This document shows, piece after piece, positions 26,550 to 36,023 of a stretch of 64,000 nt of DNA. The notes under the pieces were generated by a model, which was given only the letters and a program-made list of their open reading frames with translations, had not been told where the DNA came from and ran no database searches. Source of the stretch: Paenibacillus sp. PCH8 (GTDB taxonomy: Bacteria > Bacillota > Bacilli > Paenibacillales > Paenibacillaceae); the NCBI RefSeq assembly GCF_002968835.1, contig NZ_PKQK01000006.1, forward strand, positions 62,001-126,000, in the 5' to 3' direction. The first letter of the stretch is position 1. Every line of letters begins with the position of its first letter. The position numbers and the translations under genes are program-made.

Positions 26550-28229
26550 TTGTCTAAGAAAAATAATAACGATAAACTGATGATTTTTGCATTGGGCGGC
26601 GTAGGCGAGATTGGTAAAAATATGTACGTCATCCAATACGCTAACGACATTGTAGTCGTAGATGCTGGTCTTAAATTCCCTGAAGAAGATATGCTTGGTA
26701 TTGATATTGTCATCCCTGACATTTCATACCTGACTGAGAACCGTGACAAAGTAAGAGGCATTATCCTTACTCACGGACATGAGGATCACATTGGTGGTCT
26801 GCCGTATGTTCTCAAACATCTGAATGTCCCTGTATACGGAACAAGGCTTACACTAGGACTTGTAGAAAACAAGTTGAAAGAAGCGAACTTGCTCGGTGAA
26901 ACAAAACGTATTCTGATTGATGCTGATTCCGAGATTCAACTTGGATCTGTATTGAAAGCATCATTCTTCGCTACTAACCATAGTATTCCGGATTCCGTTG
27001 GTGTATGTGTTGAAACACCGGAAGGTGCAGTTGTTCATACGGGTGACTTCAAATTTGACCACACGCCAGTCAACGGTCAATATGCAGATCTTCAGCGTAT
27101 GGCACAGATCGGAACCAATGGCGTACTTGCGCTTCTGTCCGACAGTACAAACGCTGAGAAACCTGGATTCACACCATCGGAGAAAAATGTGGGTATCGTG
27201 CTGGAAGATATCTTCCGCAAAGCAAGTCAACGCGTTGTCGTAGCAACGTTTGCTTCCAACGTACACCGTATCCAACAGGTCATCAACGCAGCAGAAGTGA
27301 CTGGACGTAAAGTTGCAGTTATCGGACGTAGTATGGTTAATGTGGTTGGTATTGCTTCGGAACTGGGTTACCTTGAGATCCCGGATGGCATGATCATTGA
27401 ACCCGAAGAAGTAGGCAAGATGGCTGCTGATCGTGTCGTGATTCTCTGCACAGGAAGCCAAGGCGAGCCAATGTCAGCACTGACACGTATGGCTCGTTCC
27501 ACGCACCGCAAAGTGGACATCCTGCCAGGCGACACTGTAATTATCGCAGCAACACCTGTACCAGGTAATGAAAAATATGTAGGCCGTACGATTGATGAAC
27601 TGTTCCGTCTAGGTGCTAACGTGCATTACAGCGGTGCTAACAGTGGTGTTCACGTATCTGGTCACGGTAGCCAGGAAGAGCTGAAACTGATGCTCAACCT
27701 GATGAAACCGAAATTCTTCTTGCCAATTCACGGTGAATTCCGTATGCAGCGCCGCCACGCGGTTCTTGCTGAATCTGTAGGCGTTGAGCCAGAAAACATT
27801 TTCATCACGGACATCGGTGAAGTCATTGAAATTCAAGGTGGAGCAGCGCGTAGAGCAGGTAAAGTTACTGCTGGTAACGTGTTGATCGATGGCTTGGGTG
27901 TAGGCGATGTGGGTAACATTGTACTCCGTGACCGCAAATTGCTGTCACAAGATGGTATCCTTGTTGTCGTGGTAACACTGAGCAAACAGGATGGAAAAAT
28001 TGTTTCTGGTCCTGACATCATCTCTCGCGGATTTGTGTATGTACGCGAATCGGAAGGACTGCTGGATGAGGCCAACCGAATCGTTAGCAGCACCTTGCAG
28101 AAGTTGATGAGTGAGAACGTTAACGAGTGGGCTTCACTCAAAACGAATGTCAAAGATGCATTGGGACGCTTCCTGTATGAGCAAACTCGTCGTAGACCGA
28201 TGATTTTGCCAATCATTATGGAAGTTTAA
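26550..28229 (+). CDS. rnjB: Ribonuclease J
   Basis: Beta-CASP metallo-beta-lactamase ribonuclease with endo- and 5'-3' exonuclease activity. The 559-residue protein has the intact metal motif 'THGHEDHIGG' (about residues 73-82), 'HTGDFKFDHTP', beta-CASP motif regions ('SDSTNAEKPG', 'ATFASNVHRIQQ', 'GSQGEPMSAL'), 'PIHGEFRMQ', and the C-terminal domain ending 'RRPMILPIIMEV'. By position after dapA it corresponds to B. subtilis rnjB, but the full metal-binding site would also suit J1; sequence alone does not settle which. TTG start behind TAGGAGG. Confidence 0.9.
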   Translation: MSKKNNNDKLMIFALGGVGEIGKNMYVIQYANDIVVVDAGLKFPEEDMLGIDIVIPDISYLTENRDKVRGIILTHGHEDHIGGLPYVLKHLNVPVYGTRLTLGLVENKLKEANLLGETKRILIDADSEIQLGSVLKASFFATNHSIPDSVGVCVETPEGAVVHTGDFKFDHTPVNGQYADLQRMAQIGTNGVLALLSDSTNAEKPGFTPSEKNVGIVLEDIFRKASQRVVVATFASNVHRIQQVINAAEVTGRKVAVIGRSMVNVVGIASELGYLEIPDGMIIEPEEVGKMAADRVVILCTGSQGEPMSALTRMARSTHRKVDILPGDTVIIAATPVPGNEKYVGRTIDELFRLGANVHYSGANSGVHVSGHGSQEELKLMLNLMKPKFFLPIHGEFRMQRRHAVLAESVGVEPENIFITDIGEVIEIQGGAARRAGKVTAGNVLIDGLGVGDVGNIVLRDRKLLSQDGILVVVVTLSKQDGKIVSGPDIISRGFVYVRESEGLLDEANRIVSSTLQKLMSENVNEWASLKTNVKDALGRFLYEQTRRRPMILPIIMEV

Positions 28230-28267
28230 AATAAGCTAAACAAAAACATATATTCAGGCACACAGTC

Positions 28268-28321
28268 GCCCCTTCTCTACGAGTAATATTGGACGGTTCC
28301 TCGTAGAGAAGGGGCTTTTTT
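28268..28321 (+). terminator. RNase J gene terminator
   Basis: Perfect 16-bp stem GCCCCTTCTCTACGAG (28268-28283) / its complement (28300-28315), followed by six T. Confidence 0.92.
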
Positions 28322-28445
28322 GCGTTTTTCTAGGGAGAGCGTCGCCATATGAAGTATTTTGATGTACAAGTGGGTATAAGGCAGTTGGCAGATTCCCCAT
28401 ACTAAGGAAAACCATTAAATGTTTCTGGAGAAGGGGATTAATGAA

Positions 28446-29219
28446 ATGAATGAACATATGAATGGCAAGCAGACGTCAAGATCCAATCAGCCTGAGGTTG
28501 AAGCACCCGAGGTGCCCGCACAGGAAGAGAAAGACATGTCTCCGGTGACGGAAACGATTCAGCAGTTTGGACAGACACAGTCGCCCGCAGCTGAATCCAA
28601 CATCTTCTGTATGACCATTATTGGTCAGGTGGAAGGGCATTTAATTTTGCCGCCACAAAATAAAACAACAAAATATGAGCATATCATTCCACAACTTGTC
28701 GCTGCAGAACAGAATCCGCGCATTGAAAGTATTCTTATCATATTGAACACGGTCGGTGGGGATGTAGAGGCGGGACTCGCCATAGCGGAGATGATTGCTT
28801 CCCTGAGCAAACCTACAGTTACCGTGGTCATTGGAGGAGGGCACAGCATTGGTGTACCTATCGCGGTAGCTTCCACGTATTCTCTGATAGCAGGAAGTGC
28901 AACAATGACCATCCATCCGATTCGTATGAACGGCCTTGTCATTGGTGTACCTCAGACGTTTGAGTACATGGAGAAAATGCAGGAACGGGTTGTTCGATTC
29001 GTGACTTCGCATTCAAATATCAAGGAAGAGATGTTCAAAGAACTGATGTTTAAGACCGGTGAGTTGAATCGGGATATTGGTACAGCTGTAGGAAGCGCAG
29101 ATGCGGTGAAATACGGATTAATGGATGCAGTAGGCGGGATCGGGCAGGCTATTTCTAAGTTAAATCAGCTTATGGGAGACAAAAGACAGATTCTGCAAGC
29201 GGGAGGTTATACCCAATGA
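28446..29219 (+). CDS. tepA: ClpP-like translocation-enhancing protein TepA
   Basis: ClpP/crotonase-fold serine protease family, 257 residues; B. subtilis TepA (YmfB) is linked to protein export and signal-peptide handling. After a polar N-terminal tail of about 50 residues come 'TVGGDVEAGLAIAEMI', the nucleophile region 'IGGGHSIGVPIAVASTYS' and 'MTIHPIRMNG' with the His. The ATG at 28446 follows AAGGGG at 28431-28436; an in-frame ATG at 28419 has no site. The stop overlaps the ylzJ start (ATGA). Confidence 0.9.
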   Translation: MNEHMNGKQTSRSNQPEVEAPEVPAQEEKDMSPVTETIQQFGQTQSPAAESNIFCMTIIGQVEGHLILPPQNKTTKYEHIIPQLVAAEQNPRIESILIILNTVGGDVEAGLAIAEMIASLSKPTVTVVIGGGHSIGVPIAVASTYSLIAGSATMTIHPIRMNGLVIGVPQTFEYMEKMQERVVRFVTSHSNIKEEMFKELMFKTGELNRDIGTAVGSADAVKYGLMDAVGGIGQAISKLNQLMGDKRQILQAGGYTQ

Positions 29220-29445
29220 CACTATATACCGTGATGCCCCCGAACAACTCTGGTCGGGTATGTGGCAGGAAGGGGAAGCGACGAGGGAGATCATGATGAA
29301 TGGATTATTGATGCAGGTCAGGCCTGTGAATGACAATGAAGCAGTCATCGTACGTTTGCTGGATTGTCCGCTTGAAGCCTATCTCAATCCTGCCAATATG
29401 CCGGGTACTACTGTTCCACTTTCGGGTAACTCGGGAACAACATAA
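29216..29445 (+). pseudogene. ylzJ: YlzJ-like protein, frameshifted
   Basis: Small YlzJ-family protein expected between tepA and spoIIIE. The ATG at 29216 overlaps the tepA stop and reads 'MTLYTVMPPN', which then runs off into a short wrong frame. The frame one base over reads 'EQLWSGMWQEGEA' and continues 'MNGLLMQVRPVNDNEAVIV' to the stop at 29445. The switch is at the C run 29237-29241: five C are present where six would restore the protein 'MPPEQLWSG'. A single-base sequencing loss is likely. Function of the family is unknown. Confidence 0.8.
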
Positions 29446-29502
29446 CGCGACAAATTCAGACCAATTGAGCAAAAAAAGAACATATGTACGGATTATATTT
29501 GT

Positions 29503-29512
29503 ATGGTATAAT
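29503..29512 (+). promoter_or_regulatory. Extended -10 promoter candidate of spoIIIE
   Basis: TATAAT at 29507-29512 is preceded by TGG, an extended -10. No convincing -35 is at the right distance. It lies 22 bases before the chosen start codon. Confidence 0.4.
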
Positions 29513-29534
29513 ATTCTTCTGGGGTGACCTGATT

Positions 29535-32273
29535 TTGGCCAGAAGAAAAAAGAGGAAAAAAAAGGCCGCTGGTTTTAGTGGCGTTTTAAAATATGAGATT
29601 TACGGGATAGTGCTGATTACCCTCGCTGTTATTGCATTATCGGGTGAAGCCACCGTTGGACGTTCGCTTTCCAAGATGTTCGGACTGATGCTTGGTAAGT
29701 TTTATTTTGCGATTCCACTTGTTGGTATCTATTATGGTCTCATGGTGATGATTCACCGGAAATGGCCAAGTGGTTGGACCACACGCAAAACAGGTCTGGT
29801 ATTGCTGGTCTTTGCCTTAACTTTGATGAGCACCGTCTCTGCGATGCACCAGAAGCTCATTCCGGTTGGTGCACTTGAGCCTGGTGCTGTTATTACACAG
29901 GTACATAATGATATGCAAAGCGAGCTGCTAACCCCTGCTGTGCCAGGTGAGAGAGATTCCATGCTGAATAAGGATATCAGCGGCGGTTATATCGGAGCGG
30001 GACAATTTGCCTTATTCCTGTGGCTGTTCGGCAGTCTTGGAGCCAGGCTTATCATGATCGTGATGTTTATAATCAGTTTTATGCTGATTACCAATCTTTC
30101 TTATGTGGATTTGATACGAATATTCAGAACCAAGGTTTGGGATGCCGGAAGTTCTATGTACAAAAAAATGGAGTCCAGAACCGCTACACGTTCTGTTTCA
30201 GTCGCTGACGGCAGGAAGAAGGGAAATGCTCGTAAGTTGGTACCCGTACCTGTCGACGTTGAAGACGATGAAGATGAGGATGAATTACAAGAACAACATC
30301 TGCCAAAACGAAAGGTACCGATATTTATCCAATTATTTGGAAAATGGGGAGCTGACCGGGAACAGGCGAAGTCTGAGCGTGATTTGAATCAAGAGGATTC
30401 AGCGGAAGCGGAACAGGTTGTTTACCGAGGTGTACAGAATCCTGATCGAGTAGTATGGCAGGATGAAGCCGTGGATGGAACGAATAGGGTTGTTTCTTCT
30501 CATACTTCTGTTCAAGCTAATCCTAACTCGGCGCCGATCATCCGTGACTTTTTCGAGCATGTCAGAGCAGAAGATACAGGCAAGGATGATGATCTGGACG
30601 ATGCTTATCCTTTCCCGGATGATCTAACCAATTCCAATTCAGCTCAAGAGGACGAGCATGCCATCAAAATAACGGATGAACTGGTGGACGCGGCATGGCC
30701 CGTATCCGATGCAGTGACAGGTTCACGGAATGCTGCGGACGACATCCAGAGTGGAGAAGACATACTGCACAATGCTAATCCGGGAACAGATAATGTAACT
30801 GCCGATCGGGAGGAAGTACAACCAGTCAAACCACCGCCTCCCCCTCCGAAGCCTTATAAGCTACCCTCGTTCCGTCTTCTTGCGAAGCCGAACAACGGTG
30901 GCAAGGCTAGTGATCAGAAGGATTACATGCAGACAGCGCGTAAGTTGGAAGCGACTCTGGAGAGTTTCGGTGTTCGTGCCAAAGTGCTTGAAGTCGTTCG
31001 GGGCCCTGCGGTTACACGGTACGAAATCCAACCGGATATTGGTGTCAAAGTCAGCAGGATTGTCAGTTTGACGGACGATATTGCGTTGGCACTGGCAGCG
31101 AAAGATATCCGGATGGAAGCACCAATTCCCGGAAAGTCCGCCATTGGTATCGAGGTACCTAATGGCGAAGTATCGGTTGTAACGATGCGTGAAGTGATGG
31201 AGACAGCAACGTTCCAGGACGCAGAATCCAAAGTGACCATTGCATTTGGACGAGATATCTCCGGACAGACGATTATCGGTAACTTGGCTCGTATGCCCCA
31301 TTTGCTCGTTGCTGGCGCTACAGGTTCAGGTAAGTCGGTATGTATTAACGGGATTATAACGAGCATATTGTACAAAGCGAAACCGGATGAAGTGAAGTTT
31401 CTGATGGTCGATCCCAAGATGGTTGAGTTGAACGTATATAACGGGATTCCACATCTGATGGCACCGGTAGTAACTGATCCCAAAAGAGCTTCACTTGCCC
31501 TGAAAAAAATTGTGGTTGAGATGGAGAAAAGATATGAACTGTTCTCCAAATCAGGCACTCGCAATGTGGAAGGTTACAACAATTTGATGAAAGATAATCC
31601 CGCGGCCGTTCTGCCTTATATCGTGGTCATTGTGGATGAGCTTGCAGATCTGATGATGGTTGCAGCTGGAGACGTGGAAGATTCCATTGCGCGACTTGCA
31701 CAGATGGCTCGTGCAGCAGGTATTCATCTGATTATTGCTACTCAGCGTCCTTCCGTGGACGTTATTACCGGGGTAATCAAAGCGAATATTCCTTCCCGAA
31801 TTGCTTTCGGGGTATCCTCACAGGTGGATTCCCGAACGATTCTCGATATGGGGGGAGCCGAGAAATTGCTGGGTCGTGGAGATATGTTGTTCATGCCTAT
31901 GGGTGCATCGAAACCGGTTCGTGTACAAGGTGCTTTTATGAGTGATGAAGAAGTCGAAACCATTGTGAATTATGTACGCAGTCAAGGTGAAGCGCAATAT
32001 GATGACTCCATTGTACCTGAGGTCGACGACTCCATTCAGGGGGCAGATCAAGTACAGGATGAGTTATACGAGAACGCCGTACAGATTATTTTAGAGGCAA
32101 AACAAGCTTCAGTCTCCCTATTGCAACGCCGTATGCGGGTTGGTTACACTCGTGCGGCACGTTTAATTGACTCCATGGAGGCTCGTGGTGTAATTGGTCC
32201 TTATGAGGGTAGCAAACCGCGGGAAGTGCTAATCTCACTTGAACAGTATCAACAGAATAAATTAAGCTCATAG
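29535..32273 (+). CDS. spoIIIE: DNA translocase SpoIIIE/FtsK
   Basis: Septal DNA pump that moves the chromosome into the forespore. The 912-residue protein has a basic N-terminus (ARRKKRKKKAA), about four membrane segments within residues 18-185, a long acidic linker (about 215-440) ending in a proline run, then the FtsK motor with Walker A 'GATGSGKS' near 593, Walker B 'IVVIVDELADLMM', and the gamma DNA-reading domain at the end ('RMRVGYTRAARLIDSME'). TTG at 29535 with GGGGTGA at 29521-29527 is preferred over the upstream frame start. Position after tepA-ylzJ is that of Bacillus spoIIIE. Confidence 0.95.
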   Translation: MARRKKRKKKAAGFSGVLKYEIYGIVLITLAVIALSGEATVGRSLSKMFGLMLGKFYFAIPLVGIYYGLMVMIHRKWPSGWTTRKTGLVLLVFALTLMSTVSAMHQKLIPVGALEPGAVITQVHNDMQSELLTPAVPGERDSMLNKDISGGYIGAGQFALFLWLFGSLGARLIMIVMFIISFMLITNLSYVDLIRIFRTKVWDAGSSMYKKMESRTATRSVSVADGRKKGNARKLVPVPVDVEDDEDEDELQEQHLPKRKVPIFIQLFGKWGADREQAKSERDLNQEDSAEAEQVVYRGVQNPDRVVWQDEAVDGTNRVVSSHTSVQANPNSAPIIRDFFEHVRAEDTGKDDDLDDAYPFPDDLTNSNSAQEDEHAIKITDELVDAAWPVSDAVTGSRNAADDIQSGEDILHNANPGTDNVTADREEVQPVKPPPPPPKPYKLPSFRLLAKPNNGGKASDQKDYMQTARKLEATLESFGVRAKVLEVVRGPAVTRYEIQPDIGVKVSRIVSLTDDIALALAAKDIRMEAPIPGKSAIGIEVPNGEVSVVTMREVMETATFQDAESKVTIAFGRDISGQTIIGNLARMPHLLVAGATGSGKSVCINGIITSILYKAKPDEVKFLMVDPKMVELNVYNGIPHLMAPVVTDPKRASLALKKIVVEMEKRYELFSKSGTRNVEGYNNLMKDNPAAVLPYIVVIVDELADLMMVAAGDVEDSIARLAQMARAAGIHLIIATQRPSVDVITGVIKANIPSRIAFGVSSQVDSRTILDMGGAEKLLGRGDMLFMPMGASKPVRVQGAFMSDEEVETIVNYVRSQGEAQYDDSIVPEVDDSIQGADQVQDELYENAVQIILEAKQASVSLLQRRMRVGYTRAARLIDSMEARGVIGPYEGSKPREVLISLEQYQQNKLSS

Positions 32274-32307
32274 TTGTAACGTGATACATGATACAGAGGA
32301 TCGTTTG

Positions 32308-32339
32308 AAGCTCTCAACCTTATGGTTGGGGGCTTTTTT
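32308..32339 (+). terminator. spoIIIE terminator
   Basis: AAGCTCTCAACC pairs with GGTTGGGGGCTT (12 pairs, two wobble) around a TTAT loop, followed by T run. Confidence 0.88.
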
Positions 32340-32471
32340 CTTATGTATGGGACAGAAGTTTTGCCATCTACCCCAAAGAACGGATGGTTTGGTGCATAGG
32401 AAGCAACCGGGCTTGTCATAATAACATTAGTGATTCTGTTAATCCCACAAGAGAAAGGTAGAGCATAGTCG

Positions 32472-33308
32472 ATGCGAAAAATGAACCTTTGGCTTTTCAC
32501 TGCTATTTTGCTGATATCCGCATTGGGAATCCGTTATTTGCTTCCTGGGAATACAGCAACTGATCATTCCACAGAGCGTACACCGCAGGTAGAAGAAAAG
32601 GCTTTACCTACATTTAGCAGCAATATGCTGAAGTATGGAAGCTATGGCCAGGATGTGTATGAGCTTCAGGGCCGTCTGAAGTATCTGGGATTTTACAATG
32701 GTAAAATCGACAGTAATTTTGGAAACAGCACACTGAAATCAGTCAAATGGTTCCAATCTGAGTTTGGTATGAAAGCGGATGGTGTGGTTGGAGCCGAAAC
32801 CAAGCTGAAGTTGTACAATGCTTCAACCAAATGGTCGCCAACAGCACCTCCACTGCACAAGGAATCATCAGGTACAAGTGGTGAAAGTGGTGGAAGCAAC
32901 AATACGGCGGATAAAGAGCAAGATAATATGGGCTCTGCCAATGCCTTGGGTCTATCCGAGAATGAACTCAAAATTATGGCCAACGCTGTATATGGAGAGT
33001 CCCGTGGTGAACCTTTTGAAGGTCAAGTTGCAGTAGCAGCAGTAATCCTGAATCGCGTGAAATCACCAAGCTTCCCGAATACACCATCTGGTGTAATCTT
33101 TCAGCCAGGGGCATTCACTGCTGTTGCAGATGGTCAGATCTATCTGGAGCCCAATGCACAAGCCAAAAAAGCCGTTGAACAGGCGATGAATGGCTGGGAC
33201 CCCTCCGGCGGATGCCTCTACTATTTTAATCCGAAGACCGCAACATCCAAATGGATCTGGACCCGTCCACAGGTGAAAACTATTGGGCAGCATATTTTTT
33301 GTATGTGA
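32472..33308 (+). CDS. SleB-like cell wall hydrolase with peptidoglycan-binding domain
   Basis: Exported or anchored cell-wall hydrolase of 278 residues. It has an N-terminal membrane segment (about 4-22), a PG_binding_1 domain at about 53-115 ('GSYGQDVYELQGRLKYLGFY', 'DSNFGNSTLKSVKWFQ'), a Ser/Gly/Asn-rich linker, and a Hydrolase_2 (SleB) domain from about 165 with 'ANAVYGESRGEPFEGQVAVAAVILNR', in which the first Glu is the expected catalytic residue. SleB proteins are lytic transglycosylases of spore cortex germination; vegetative paralogues with the same architecture exist, so the exact role is uncertain. Monocistronic between two gaps. Confidence 0.88.
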   Translation: MRKMNLWLFTAILLISALGIRYLLPGNTATDHSTERTPQVEEKALPTFSSNMLKYGSYGQDVYELQGRLKYLGFYNGKIDSNFGNSTLKSVKWFQSEFGMKADGVVGAETKLKLYNASTKWSPTAPPLHKESSGTSGESGGSNNTADKEQDNMGSANALGLSENELKIMANAVYGESRGEPFEGQVAVAAVILNRVKSPSFPNTPSGVIFQPGAFTAVADGQIYLEPNAQAKKAVEQAMNGWDPSGGCLYYFNPKTATSKWIWTRPQVKTIGQHIFCM

Positions 33309-33436
33309 TGATGTTGGAAGCAACCAGAAGGCGTGACTTCGGTTGCTTCTTGCCTTTTGAATGGGTTAAAATGGTTATTACGTTTAAGCTTAAACACTAT
33401 TGCAAGATAAATGACGCCGTAAAGGGGTTTTGACAT

Positions 33437-34717
33437 TTGAATACATCAGGATTCGAACGAGGCAGCCGGAGAGAGTTTCGTATACATGTGCTTCCGACCA
33501 AACGTTTCAAAACGTTCGCTATATCACTATATGCCGGAGTTCCCTTACGGGAAGACACGGTAACGAAGGTAGCATTGACACCTTTTGTACTGCGGCGCGG
33601 AACGGAATCCTATCCGGAAACAACGCAATTTCGTGAGCAACTGGAGCATCTATATGGAGCGGGTTTTGGTTTTGACGTGTATAAGCGCGGAGATTATCAG
33701 ATTGTGCAGTTCCGAATGGATACCATTAATGATTCCTTTGTAGGAGGGGACCAGCAGCTACTGGATCGTTCCTTTGCCTTCTTGGGAGAGGTTCTTACCC
33801 GACCTGCACAGGAGAATGGACACTTGAGAACGTCTTATGTACAGCAAGAGCGAGAGACGGTTCGTAAAAAGCTGGAGTCTATCGTAAATGACAAAATGCG
33901 ATATGCCGCCGAACGCAGCATCGAAGAAATGTGCAAAAATGAACCTTATCGTCTTCACCCACTGGGTGAGCGAAAGGGCCTGCCCGGGATTGAACCTGAC
34001 ACATTGACTGCGTCGTATCAGGAGTGGCTGCAACAGGCAAGTATGGATCTGTATGTGGTGGGAGATACGACACTGGAGGAGGTTGAGAATCTTGTTCAGC
34101 GCCATTTCAATGTGGATCGTACATCTTCCTCCGACTACCAGGCACAGGCAGCCGTTCGAGGGGATAAGGAAGTAGAAACTGTTGTGGAGAGACTGAAGGT
34201 TAGTCAGGGAAAACTTAATATGGGACTTCGAACGTCCATCACATATGGAGATCCCCAGTACGCTGCAGCATTGATGTACAATGGGATTCTCGGCGGCTAT
34301 CCTCACTCCAAACTGTTTGTCAATGTTCGTGAAAAAGAAAGCCTGGCGTATTACGCTTCATCTCGATACGACGGACACAAAGGCATTGCAACAATTCAAT
34401 CCGGGATTGAAATCCCCAATTATGAAAAGGCTGTTACCATCATCAATCAGCAGTTGGAAGAAATGAGAAGTGGAACAATTAGTGATCTGGAAATGTCCCA
34501 AACGAAAGCGATGATTCGTAACCTGCTCAAGGAGATGCAAGATTCTGCTTTTGAGATGATTGCTTACGATTTCAATCGTCAGTTATCCGGCAAAGAGAGA
34601 ACGGCTGAGGATTTGTTGGCTCAGGTAGAGCACATTAGCAAGGAAGATGTTCGTGAGGCGGCAGAGCAGTTCCGTCTGGATACGATTTATTTCTTGCGTG
34701 ACGAGAAGGAGGAATAA
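33437..34717 (+). CDS. yfmF: M16-like protein YmfF (EF-P 5-aminopentanol modification-associated)
   Basis: A 426-residue M16-fold protein without the zinc site: where active members have HxxEH this one reads 'REQLEHLYGAG'. It is followed four bases later by the active-site partner YmfH, as in Bacillus, so the two probably form a heterodimer like other M16B pairs. Genes ymfF, ymfH and ymfI have been tied to 5-aminopentanol modification of elongation factor EF-P. TTG start with AAAGGGG nine to ten bases upstream. In B. subtilis it is called ymfF; databases also write YfmF. Confidence 0.88.
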   Translation: MNTSGFERGSRREFRIHVLPTKRFKTFAISLYAGVPLREDTVTKVALTPFVLRRGTESYPETTQFREQLEHLYGAGFGFDVYKRGDYQIVQFRMDTINDSFVGGDQQLLDRSFAFLGEVLTRPAQENGHLRTSYVQQERETVRKKLESIVNDKMRYAAERSIEEMCKNEPYRLHPLGERKGLPGIEPDTLTASYQEWLQQASMDLYVVGDTTLEEVENLVQRHFNVDRTSSSDYQAQAAVRGDKEVETVVERLKVSQGKLNMGLRTSITYGDPQYAAALMYNGILGGYPHSKLFVNVREKESLAYYASSRYDGHKGIATIQSGIEIPNYEKAVTIINQQLEEMRSGTISDLEMSQTKAMIRNLLKEMQDSAFEMIAYDFNRQLSGKERTAEDLLAQVEHISKEDVREAAEQFRLDTIYFLRDEKEE

Positions 34718-34720
34718 TCG

Positions 34721-36001
34721 GTGGAGAGCATTCGATATGAGCATTTGCAGGAGACACTATATTATGAAGTGATGGATAATGGACTGCATGTCTATGTTTT
34801 GCCTAAACCGGGATTCCAGAAAACGTATGCTACGTTTGCGACCAAATATGGATCAGTGGATAATCATTTTCAGGTTGAAGGACAGGATGAAGTGAAGGTT
34901 CCGGATGGCATTGCCCATTTTTTGGAACATAAAATGTTCGAAGAGCCGACAGGTGATATTTTTGCAACGTTTGCCTCTCATGGTGCCTCGGCGAATGCGT
35001 TTACGAGCTTTGATCAGACCGTGTATTTGTTTTCAGCGACAGAAGATGTGAATGAAAATATACAAACATTAGTCGACTTTGTGCAAAATCCTTACTTCAC
35101 GGATCAGAATGTGGAAAAGGAAAAAGGTATTATTGGACAGGAAATTGATATGTATGCCGATAATCCGGACTGGCGTGTTTATTTTGGACTGATTGAAGCT
35201 ATGTATCAAAAACATCCGGTGCACATTGATATAGCTGGAACGGTCGAATCCATCCGTACGATCACTAAGGAAACGCTCTATGAATGCTATAACGCCTTCT
35301 ATCACCCGAGCAACATGCTTCTGTTCGTGGTGGGTGGTGTAGATCCGCAGGAAGTCATCGATATGGTTCGTTCGAACCAGAAACAGAAAAACTATGAGCC
35401 GCAGGGGAATATCAAACGCTTTTTTGAGCAGGAGCCTGAGCAAGTTGGAGAAGCCAGAAGGGAAGCAAAACTTGCAGTCTCCTTGCCCAAATGTCTATTT
35501 GGATTCAAAGAGACGGACGTTGGACTCACCGGAGAGAATCTGTTACGGCGTGATATGACCACTCAGTTGATGATGGACCTGTTGTTCGGATCAAGCACGC
35601 ATTTGTTTCAACAGCTCTATGATGAAGATCTGATCTCCGACAGCTTTGGACATGAGTATAACAGTTCGCCTCAATACGCGTTTTCGGCTATCGGTGGGGA
35701 TACGAAAGACCCGGATCAACTGCTCTCGCGTATACGTGAAGAAGTGGATGTCATTGTGCAAAAAGGATTCGAATCCTCGAACTTTGAACGCGCACGGAAA
35801 AAGAAAATAGGCGGATATCTTCGCATGCTTAACTCTCCGGAGAACATTGCACATGAATTCACACGTCAGCAATTCCGTGGCGGTGATTTCTTCAACTTGT
35901 TGCCATTGTATGAATCGATTACGCTTGAAGATGTAAACCACAGATTGAAAGAGCATATTCGCTGGGATCAACTGGCTGTATCTCTAGTCGTGAGTCCTTA
36001 A
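34721..36001 (+). CDS. yfmH: M16 peptidase YmfH (EF-P 5-aminopentanol modification-associated)
   Basis: Zinc peptidase of the M16 family, 426 residues, with the motif HFLEH at about 66-70 and 'EKGIIGQEIDMYADNPDW' carrying the distal glutamate. It is the catalytic partner expected for the upstream YmfF-like protein. GTG start with GAAGGAGGA inside the end of the upstream gene. The next gene, ymfI, begins within about 20 bases, so all three are one operon. Confidence 0.9.
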   Translation: MESIRYEHLQETLYYEVMDNGLHVYVLPKPGFQKTYATFATKYGSVDNHFQVEGQDEVKVPDGIAHFLEHKMFEEPTGDIFATFASHGASANAFTSFDQTVYLFSATEDVNENIQTLVDFVQNPYFTDQNVEKEKGIIGQEIDMYADNPDWRVYFGLIEAMYQKHPVHIDIAGTVESIRTITKETLYECYNAFYHPSNMLLFVVGGVDPQEVIDMVRSNQKQKNYEPQGNIKRFFEQEPEQVGEARREAKLAVSLPKCLFGFKETDVGLTGENLLRRDMTTQLMMDLLFGSSTHLFQQLYDEDLISDSFGHEYNSSPQYAFSAIGGDTKDPDQLLSRIREEVDVIVQKGFESSNFERARKKKIGGYLRMLNSPENIAHEFTRQQFRGGDFFNLLPLYESITLEDVNHRLKEHIRWDQLAVSLVVSP

Positions 36002-36023
36002 TATGGAGAGGGGAACAGGACAA

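Noticed and set aside
32249..32500. 83-codon - strand frame between spoIIIE and the SleB-like gene
   Set aside because: Crosses a terminator and overlaps two genes; no site.
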